Origin: an uncultured Verrucomicrobiota bacterium
GTDB lineage: Bacteria; Verrucomicrobiota; Kiritimatiellia; RFP12; UBA1067
Direction of reading: 5' to 3'
DNA length: 16,816 bases
Assembly: GCA_946631535.1 (NCBI GenBank)
Contig: CAMPAF010000028.1
Location: forward strand, 1-16,816
The translations under genes were made by a program, and so were the position numbers. Under the pieces are notes generated by a model. The model did no database searches. It had not been told where the DNA came from and saw only the letters and a list, made by a program, of their open reading frames with translations. Shown here in pieces: positions 6,909-13,757 of this stretch (the stretch's first letter is position 1; each line of letters starts with the position of its first letter).

Positions 6909-9557
6909 ATGGAGAAACTGTTCTTTGTGGCAGGATTGGCGGCGGTCGCGGTGAGCGCGACCCTTTCGGCGGCCGTAGTCGAGTCCACGGACCCCGACAC
7001 GGGCTACAAGGTTCTGACCGTGGAGGCGGGCGAGTTCGCCGAATACGCGACCGTGCTGGACGCGAGCGTGCCGGGCCTCGTCAAGCGCGGCACGGGGACG
7101 GCGTGGCTCACGGGCGCGAACAGCGCGTTCGTGGGGCCGATCGTCATCGAGGCGGGGTCGCTGGGCGGATCGAGCGGCGCGTTCGGCAAAAACGGAAACC
7201 TCTCCGTCCTCTCCAACGCCACGCTGGACGTTTCCTCGCAGTCCGACCAGGCGATGCGCACGCGCAAGGTCTTCTTCGAGGGCGACGGATTGGGAGGCGT
7301 CGGCGCGATCATCTGCACGAACGGCACCAGCAACCGGGACTTCATGTTCGAGAACCTGGAGATGACGGGCGACGGCTCGTGGGGCGGCACGAAGCGGTAC
7401 GGTCTGAAGACCGGGAAATTCACGATGAACGGCCATACGCTGACGAAGATCGGGTCCGGCACCCTGTCGATCTTCACCACGGTCGTATCGCCCGGGAACA
7501 TCGTGGCGAAGGGAGGGCAGGTGCTCGCGCAGCAGGGCGGGACGCTGAACGGCGACAGCTCGAACAAGTTCGTCGCCGACGGTGGCTACATCAACATGTG
7601 GTGCCTCAACTACGCGACCGAGAAAATCAACTGGACGTACGTTGCCAAGGGGAACGCGCGCTTAGACGCCGGTGGATTGCACACGAGCCGCACCGGCTAC
7701 AACCAGTATGCCGGGCCGATTTCGATCGAGGGAAATCAGCTGAAGATTATCATGGCGAGCTCGACCCCCGATCTCAGGAAGCTGAGCATCACGGGGCCGA
7801 TCACGACCGCGCCTGGCGCGAAAGGCAATCTGTACAAGACTGGCGGCGGGGCGGGCGGCGCGACCTGGATCATGAACACGGCCCAGGTCGGTTCCGTGAC
7901 GCTGGACGCCGGCGAGCTGCATTTCATGGACGCGCCGCTCGTGACAGTCTCCAACGCCTATACGTACGTCAACGGGCCCACGTCCACCAACGTGCCCACC
8001 ATGACGCTGACGAACACGACGTGGATCGCGCATCCGCAACCCGCCGACAGGTACGGCAAGGAGCGCAACCCGAACCAGATCATGGTCGGCAATGGCGCGA
8101 ACAAATGGGGACTGATGAAGATCTACAACGACACGACGGTCACGAACGACATCACGGTCGGTTACGACGGCGGGCTCGGAGCCATCCACCAGAGCGGCGC
8201 GCGCAGCAAGGTGTACACGCGCGCCACCACGTCGAACGACGGCTACATCGGCCATGGCAACGGCGGCTACGGATACTGGGGACTGACGGACGGCACGGTG
8301 GAGGTGTACGCGCACACGACCGTGGGCCTGTCGCCCAATTCGGTCGGCTTCATCGTGCAGCACGGCGGTCTCTTCAAGATGCTGACCTCCAGCTGGAAGT
8401 TCAGCAAGGGCGGGCACGCGGAGCTGTACGTGACGGACGGCGGCACGTTCGACGCCGGCAGCACGTTCACGTTCGGTTCGCAGGACTACTCGACCACGCA
8501 GGGCGGCATGGCCGTGATCACCTCGGACGGCGAAGGGTCCCTCATCAAGCTGGCCGGGACCTACTTCCAGTGGCGCACGAACTTCTGGTCGCAGGTCAAC
8601 GTGCGCAACGGCGGCACCGTGCAGCTGCTAAACCTGGCCAGTCGTGCGGTCGGGTTGGCGCAGGCGGGACTCTCCGAATCGTACGTCAGCTTCGACGGCG
8701 GAACCGTGCGCCTCGCATCCACAGCGGGGAACATCTTCGGCTCGGCCACCGCGCACGACAAAGATCCGACGGCGGTGGTGGTGTACTCCGGCGGCGCGAC
8801 GATCGAGACAGAGGCCGCGAACGCCGTATGGACCGCTCCGCTGGTGCGTCCCACCGGCCAGTCGATCACCTCCATCACGTTGCCTGCCGAAGTCCTTTCG
8901 CCCATTTCCTACAAGAAGATGATCGGTCCGCCGCGCATCGCGATCGACGGCAACGGACACGGCGCGACCGCGATCGCCGACTACGACGACGCCACGCGGA
9001 CGGTGAAGGGCGTGATCGTCACGTCGCCCGGCTACGGCTACGACGGCGAGACGACGGTGACGGTCGACAGCTGGGACCGCAAGTCGACTTTCCCCTGCAC
9101 GTACACGCTCGGCGAGGTCGCGGGCGGCGGCTTCACGAAGAAGGGCGGCGGCAAGCTGACGCTGGGCGGCGCGAACACGTACGCCGGCGCGACGCGCCTG
9201 GAAGGCGGCACGCTCGCGTTCACAGATCCGAACGGCTATCCGGGCGGCGACCTGGAGATTCCCGCCGCCGTCGTGCAGGGGACGCTTGCCGCGCCGCTTC
9301 TCACGGCCAACACGCTCACGTTCGCCGAAGGGAAGGGCGTGCGCGTGACGGAAGCGGACACGCTGGACGATGCGACGTTCGGCGCGATGAAGACGGTGGC
9401 GACGTTCACGAATCCGATTGCGTTGCCGTCGCTTACGCTCGTGAACGCGGACGGCACGGCGCGGACGAGCAACCGCCAGTGGTGCCTGATGTTGGTAGAC
9501 GGCGGTCGCACACTGAAGTTCGGCGCGATGCGCGGCACGCAGATACTGCTCAAGTAG
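6909..9557 (+). CDS. Gene C: secreted PATR-type beta-helix protein with GT-tail, paralogue of A
   Basis: The start at 6909 gives 882 residues with the signal peptide MEKLFFVAGLAAVAVSA; ATG 6891 would add six residues. A PATR unit lies near residues 56-86 (GLVKRGTGTAWLTG...) and a second, very typical one near 738-773 (KKGGGKLTLGGANTYAGAT followed by LEGGTLAF). Between them are glycine-, threonine- and asparagine-rich beta-helix repeats. The segment near 678-718 (GHGATAIADYDDATRTVKG then VIVTSPGYGY) aligns with gene A residues about 635-675, so A and C are paralogues in their C-terminal halves. It ends FGAMRGTQILLK, close to the FGAIVGTMLLIK of gene A. No C-terminal barrel and no catalytic motif are seen. 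Surface or extracellular location is inferred from the signal peptide and fold. Confidence 0.85.
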   Translation: MEKLFFVAGLAAVAVSATLSAAVVESTDPDTGYKVLTVEAGEFAEYATVLDASVPGLVKRGTGTAWLTGANSAFVGPIVIEAGSLGGSSGAFGKNGNLSVLSNATLDVSSQSDQAMRTRKVFFEGDGLGGVGAIICTNGTSNRDFMFENLEMTGDGSWGGTKRYGLKTGKFTMNGHTLTKIGSGTLSIFTTVVSPGNIVAKGGQVLAQQGGTLNGDSSNKFVADGGYINMWCLNYATEKINWTYVAKGNARLDAGGLHTSRTGYNQYAGPISIEGNQLKIIMASSTPDLRKLSITGPITTAPGAKGNLYKTGGGAGGATWIMNTAQVGSVTLDAGELHFMDAPLVTVSNAYTYVNGPTSTNVPTMTLTNTTWIAHPQPADRYGKERNPNQIMVGNGANKWGLMKIYNDTTVTNDITVGYDGGLGAIHQSGARSKVYTRATTSNDGYIGHGNGGYGYWGLTDGTVEVYAHTTVGLSPNSVGFIVQHGGLFKMLTSSWKFSKGGHAELYVTDGGTFDAGSTFTFGSQDYSTTQGGMAVITSDGEGSLIKLAGTYFQWRTNFWSQVNVRNGGTVQLLNLASRAVGLAQAGLSESYVSFDGGTVRLASTAGNIFGSATAHDKDPTAVVVYSGGATIETEAANAVWTAPLVRPTGQSITSITLPAEVLSPISYKKMIGPPRIAIDGNGHGATAIADYDDATRTVKGVIVTSPGYGYDGETTVTVDSWDRKSTFPCTYTLGEVAGGGFTKKGGGKLTLGGANTYAGATRLEGGTLAFTDPNGYPGGDLEIPAAVVQGTLAAPLLTANTLTFAEGKGVRVTEADTLDDATFGAMKTVATFTNPIALPSLTLVNADGTARTSNRQWCLMLVDGGRTLKFGAMRGTQILLK

Positions 9558-9599
9558 GGTGGGATTGTTAACCACGAGACACACGAAATACACGAAAGG
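9558..9599 (+). repeat. Leader repeat, copy 4 (before gene D)
   Basis: Core 9570-9599; the first unit is ACCACGAGA (one change from the consensus), the next two are CACACGAAA and TACACGAAA, then GG. It begins 12 bases after the gene C stop. The lead-in and stop region 9550-9577 is identical to 6835-6862. Confidence 0.9.
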
Positions 9600-9609
9600 C
9601 TCGCGATGC

Positions 9610-9617
9610 GAGAAGGG
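9610..9617 (+). promoter_or_regulatory. Ribosome binding site deciding the gene D start
   Basis: GAGAAGGG lies 6 bases before ATG 9624, the start of a signal peptide. The upstream in-frame ATG 9606 would add MREGYI. The same two-ATG layout with the same six-codon distance occurs before gene C. Confidence 0.6.
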
Positions 9618-9623
9618 TACATA

Positions 9624-12600
9624 ATGAAGAGAATGGCATTGGCTTGTTTTATGGTCGCGTGCGCGGGTGTGCGCGTGGCGTTTGGCGGGTTGCTCTACGA
9701 GCCGTCCTGCTACGTGGCGCAGGAAAGCCTGGCCCTGAACCTCGACGGCATCCGCAACGTCGGCGCGCTCAAGGCGCACGACAGCGCGGCGACGGAGTGG
9801 AAGGACCTGAGCCACACCGCCAACAACGCCGTCTTCATCGCGAAGGAAGGCGACGCCAGCGCGTGGACGGCGGACGGCTACCATTTCGCGGGCGGCTGCT
9901 ACGGCAAGCTGAAGTCGGCGCAGGACTTCGGCGACGCGATCACCGTCCAGATCGTCGCGGACGTCACGCGAAGCGACAGCACCACCACGTGGCCGTCGCT
10001 GTTCGGCAACTGGAACGACCGGCTCAACATCTACTACAACGGGAATGACGTCCTTTTCAAGGCGGACCACTCGACTGGATTGTCCTGGACAAGCCGTTCG
10101 AAGCTGGCCTCCTGGGGCGGCAAGTACCTGAACGCCGCACTGGACGCGGTCGCGTACAAGCAGATCCTCGTGCAGACTGATTCGTTCCAGACCGGCTGGG
10201 TCGAGGGCTCCAAATCCGAAAAGGCCAGCGTCGGCAGCCAGCAGTGGTCGTTCGGCAGCGCGGGCAACGGCGGCAATTTCGACCAGTCGAATCTCGATGC
10301 CCGCTATCTCGTCGGCACCATCAAGGCCATCCGCGTGTACAAGAAGGTTCTCTCGAACACGGAGCTGGCGGCGAACCGCGCGATCGACGAGGCGCGCTTC
10401 TTCGCCGGCATCCCCGTGACGAACGTCGTCGTGGCCACGGCCGTCCCCGGCGTCGAGGGCAACGAGTCGTCCGGCGCCTACGCCTACGACGAGTCCGGCC
10501 ACACCTTCACCGCGCCGCGGAGGATGGCGAAGGACGGCGTGTCCTACGTCTGCACGGGCTACACGCTCGAGCGCCGGAACGGGACGGCGTGGGGCCCGGC
10601 GCAGCTGTTCGCCGGCACGGCGTACACGTCCGCCGACACGAACGCGTGCGTGCGCCTCACGTGGCAGTGGCGCGCGACGGGAGGCGTGGCCGGCGCGGAC
10701 CTCGACCCGCTCTTCGACGACTACGTGACGGACGGGCTGCTCCTGCACGTCGACGGCATTCGCAACGTCGGCGCGGACAAGCCGCACGACAACGCGGCGT
10801 CGGAGTGGGTCGACCTCGTGGGCGGCAAGCTTGCGTCGTTCCACCACGACGCCGACGACGGCAGCGCGTGGCGGGAGGACGGCTACTATTTCGGCGGCAC
10901 GAGCTTTGCGCGGTTCTCGGCGCAGCTGGCAGGACTCACGAACACCGTCACCGTGCAGGTGGTGTGCGACACGATTCCGTCGCAGCTCAAGCGCACGGTG
11001 AAATGGCCGAACCTGGTCGGCTGCAACGACAACGACGCGTGCAACGTCTATTACACCGCGTACGGGCAGCTGACGTTCAAGAACGCCGGCGGCGGCAACG
11101 TCTTTCTCTCGTCAGACGCCTGGCTCGGACACTACGCGACGGCCATCCGCGCCGGCACGACGAACTACATCACGCAGGGAACGACCCTTGCCGGCGCCGT
11201 GAAAAAGGAGACGGCCCAGGGTAACATATCGGCGTCTGCCACAGTGCGCATCGGCAGCGCGGGGTCCACCCTGTCGTTGCGCCAGGACCGCTGGTTCACC
11301 GGCGTCATCAAGGCGGTGCGCATCTACGACCGCGTCCTCACGGACGAGGAGCTGGAGCAGAACCGCGCGATCGACGAGGTGCGCTTCTTCGGCGCGGCCC
11401 TGCCGGTCACGAACGTGGTGGTGGCGTCGAGCGTGCGCGGCATCTCCGGCGGCGAGCCCGAGGGCGCGTACATGCTCTCGGCGGGCGGCCACACGTTCAC
11501 CGCGCCCGCGACGATGACGTCGGGCGACGACACCTATTCCTGCACGGGCTACACGCTCGAGACCTGGGACGACGCGACGGGCACATGGGGCGAACCTGTC
11601 CTGCACGGCGGCGTTCTCGCCGCCGCCCTCACCGACATCACCGCCAAGGTGCGCCTCACCTGGCAATGGACGCACACCGCCGGCCCCGGCTTCGACGCGG
11701 CGTTCAACGACTATGTGACGGACGGCCTCGTCATCCACCTCGACGGCATCCGCAACACGGGCCTCGCGCCCGTCCACGACGACACGGCGGAGACCTGGGC
11801 CGACCTGAGCGATTCGGGCAGTTACGCACGTCTTGTCCGCAATGCGGACGACGGGAGCGCGTGGGCGGCGGACGGCTACACGCTCGGCGGCAAGGAGTAC
11901 TACGGCGGCAGGAGCTACGTGCAGATGAGCGGTCCTCGGACGCTCGATGGCCCGTACACCATGCAGGAGGTGCTGGACTTCGACCGCGAGAGGGCGAACC
12001 GCATCAACGTGCCGTGGCCGGGCCTGATGGGCACGACGGATACGGGCGACAAGCTTGCCTATTACTACAACATGCCGAACGTTGGAACGCCGGACGTGCG
12101 CCTCAAGGTCATGAACACGTATCTCTATGCGATCGGCGGCTGGGGCGGCGACTACGTGACGGCGATTTTCAACGGCACGCAGACGGCGTCCTTCAAGGGC
12201 GCGACGACGGAGGGCGTGACGTGGAAGGACTTCACGTACGTGCCGGGCACGCGGACGTTCACCTTCGGCAGCGGGAACGGCAGCGGCAGCGGCTACGCGG
12301 ACCGCTACCTGACGGGCACGATCAAGGGCGTGCGGTTCTACAACCGCGCGCTGACGGACGCGGAGCTGGCGCAGAACCGCGCGGCGGACGAGATCCGCTT
12401 CTTCGGCCGCGCGCCGGCGGCGACGGGCGAGCTGGTGGTCGCCTCGGACGTGAAGGGGCTGAACGGCAATCAGCCGTGCGGCATGTACCGCCCGGCGGGC
12501 GCGTACACGTTCACCGCGCCCGCGGAGGCGTGGCTCGACGGCACGCCCTACGAATGCTCCGGCTATACTCTTGAAACCTGGGATGGCTCGGCGTGGGGCT

Positions 12601-13754
12601 CGCCTGTCTCCTATGAGTCTTGCTCCTATCTCGCGGATCTTTCCGCGGCCTCCAGGCGCCTCACGTGGAACTGGCGCGTGAAGAGCCGCCTCACGCGCGT
12701 CCGCAGCGACTACGACGTGGACGACTACGTGCAGACCGACCTCTACCTGCACCTCGACGGCATCCGCAACGCGGGCGCGACGGCCGACCACGACGCCGCG
12801 GCCACGACGTGGGCCGACCTCGCGAACGGCAACGACGCGACGTTCGACTTCGCCAATGCGGGCGTGACGGGCGACGGCTGGACGGACAACGGCTACCGGT
12901 TCGTGTACGGCGGCAAGTTCGCCGGGCTTCCGGAAACCATCAACTTCGGCTCGGTCGTGACGATCCAAGCCGTCTGCGACGTGGGCAAGTCCGGGAAGAC
13001 GTCAGGCAGCTCCTGGCAGATGCTCTTCGGCGCGACGAACGACTTCTTCAACGTCTACACGGGCGACGGGAACGGGAATACGATTGTCTTCAAGATTTTC
13101 AACAACCAGGCTCAGGTCAAGGACACGAACAACGTCATCACCACCTACACCGGCGGACGCCAGCAAATGTCCGGCACGTGGACGGGCAAGTACGTGACGG
13201 CCATCTGGTCCGCCGGCAAGTACACGGTTTTCCAAGACGCAATCCCCGATCCGGGAAAATGGGCGGGCACCTGGCGGTACAATTGGGAGGCGCTCACCGG
13301 ACGTCCGTTCTACGTGGGCGGCGTGTACTTCCCGGAGGACGCGGGCGAGACGAACAACCGCCGCCTGACGGGCACGATTCACGCCCTGCGCGTGTACAAG
13401 CGGGCGCTCAGCGACGCGGAGCTGGAGCACAACCGCATCGTGGACGAGGCGCGCTTCTTCGGCAATCTGCCGGAGTCCAACGTCGTCGTGGTCGATGCCG
13501 GCGGCGAGCAGGCCGAAAGCGGCATCTACAAGGTCGATGGAACCTGGACCTTCACGGCCACGACGGCACGCGGCGATAACAACGAAATCAAGCCCGTCAA
13601 GGGCTACACGCTCGAGACGTGGGACGGCAGCGCCTGGATCCGCGCCGCAAGCGGTCAGGGCGACAGCTACACATACACCGCCGGCACGTCGCCCGCGAAG
13701 GTGCGCCTCACGTGGAACGCCCTGCCATCTGGTACTGCTCTCATTGTCCGCTGA
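9624..13754 (+). CDS. Gene D: secreted protein of four LamG-like modules with GT-tail
   Basis: The product is 1376 residues with a signal peptide (MKRMALACFMVACAGVRVAFGG). It is an array of four modules of about 330-340 residues. Each opens with an [H/N][L/V]DGIRNxG motif (residues about 40, 376, 706 and 1044), has a central VQxVxD strand and a Y[A/V]TAI strand, and closes with TGxIKAxRxYxRxL...ELxxNRxxDExRFFG. The LamG/concanavalin A-like unit (about 230 residues) is followed by an unnamed beta-rich linker domain of about 80-100 residues with TFTAP, CTGYTLETWD and VRLTWQW motifs. No catalytic residues were recognised, so multivalent glycan binding is the best guess. It ends SGTALIVR. The stop is 3 bases before the start of gene E. 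ATG 9624 is preferred over 9606 because of GAGAAGGG. Confidence 0.85.
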   Translation: MKRMALACFMVACAGVRVAFGGLLYEPSCYVAQESLALNLDGIRNVGALKAHDSAATEWKDLSHTANNAVFIAKEGDASAWTADGYHFAGGCYGKLKSAQDFGDAITVQIVADVTRSDSTTTWPSLFGNWNDRLNIYYNGNDVLFKADHSTGLSWTSRSKLASWGGKYLNAALDAVAYKQILVQTDSFQTGWVEGSKSEKASVGSQQWSFGSAGNGGNFDQSNLDARYLVGTIKAIRVYKKVLSNTELAANRAIDEARFFAGIPVTNVVVATAVPGVEGNESSGAYAYDESGHTFTAPRRMAKDGVSYVCTGYTLERRNGTAWGPAQLFAGTAYTSADTNACVRLTWQWRATGGVAGADLDPLFDDYVTDGLLLHVDGIRNVGADKPHDNAASEWVDLVGGKLASFHHDADDGSAWREDGYYFGGTSFARFSAQLAGLTNTVTVQVVCDTIPSQLKRTVKWPNLVGCNDNDACNVYYTAYGQLTFKNAGGGNVFLSSDAWLGHYATAIRAGTTNYITQGTTLAGAVKKETAQGNISASATVRIGSAGSTLSLRQDRWFTGVIKAVRIYDRVLTDEELEQNRAIDEVRFFGAALPVTNVVVASSVRGISGGEPEGAYMLSAGGHTFTAPATMTSGDDTYSCTGYTLETWDDATGTWGEPVLHGGVLAAALTDITAKVRLTWQWTHTAGPGFDAAFNDYVTDGLVIHLDGIRNTGLAPVHDDTAETWADLSDSGSYARLVRNADDGSAWAADGYTLGGKEYYGGRSYVQMSGPRTLDGPYTMQEVLDFDRERANRINVPWPGLMGTTDTGDKLAYYYNMPNVGTPDVRLKVMNTYLYAIGGWGGDYVTAIFNGTQTASFKGATTEGVTWKDFTYVPGTRTFTFGSGNGSGSGYADRYLTGTIKGVRFYNRALTDAELAQNRAADEIRFFGRAPAATGELVVASDVKGLNGNQPCGMYRPAGAYTFTAPAEAWLDGTPYECSGYTLETWDGSAWGSPVSYESCSYLADLSAASRRLTWNWRVKSRLTRVRSDYDVDDYVQTDLYLHLDGIRNAGATADHDAAATTWADLANGNDATFDFANAGVTGDGWTDNGYRFVYGGKFAGLPETINFGSVVTIQAVCDVGKSGKTSGSSWQMLFGATNDFFNVYTGDGNGNTIVFKIFNNQAQVKDTNNVITTYTGGRQQMSGTWTGKYVTAIWSAGKYTVFQDAIPDPGKWAGTWRYNWEALTGRPFYVGGVYFPEDAGETNNRRLTGTIHALRVYKRALSDAELEHNRIVDEARFFGNLPESNVVVVDAGGEQAESGIYKVDGTWTFTATTARGDNNEIKPVKGYTLETWDGSAWIRAASGQGDSYTYTAGTSPAKVRLTWNALPSGTALIVR
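10935..10970 (+). repeat. 36-base exact match between gene D module 2 and gene E module 1 (copy in D)
   Basis: This stretch, coding LTNTVTVQVVCD, is identical base for base to 14832-14867 in gene E. The surrounding protein sequence of the two modules is also close (for example DACN[V/I]YY, LTFKNA and GNI), which points to recent duplication or gene conversion between the two genes. Confidence 0.85.
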
Positions 13755-13757
13755 TCG

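Noticed and set aside
2258..9599. Four similar repeats with a regular core could suggest a CRISPR array.
   Set aside because: The copies are 2-3 kb apart, separated by whole genes, with no spacers and no cas genes.
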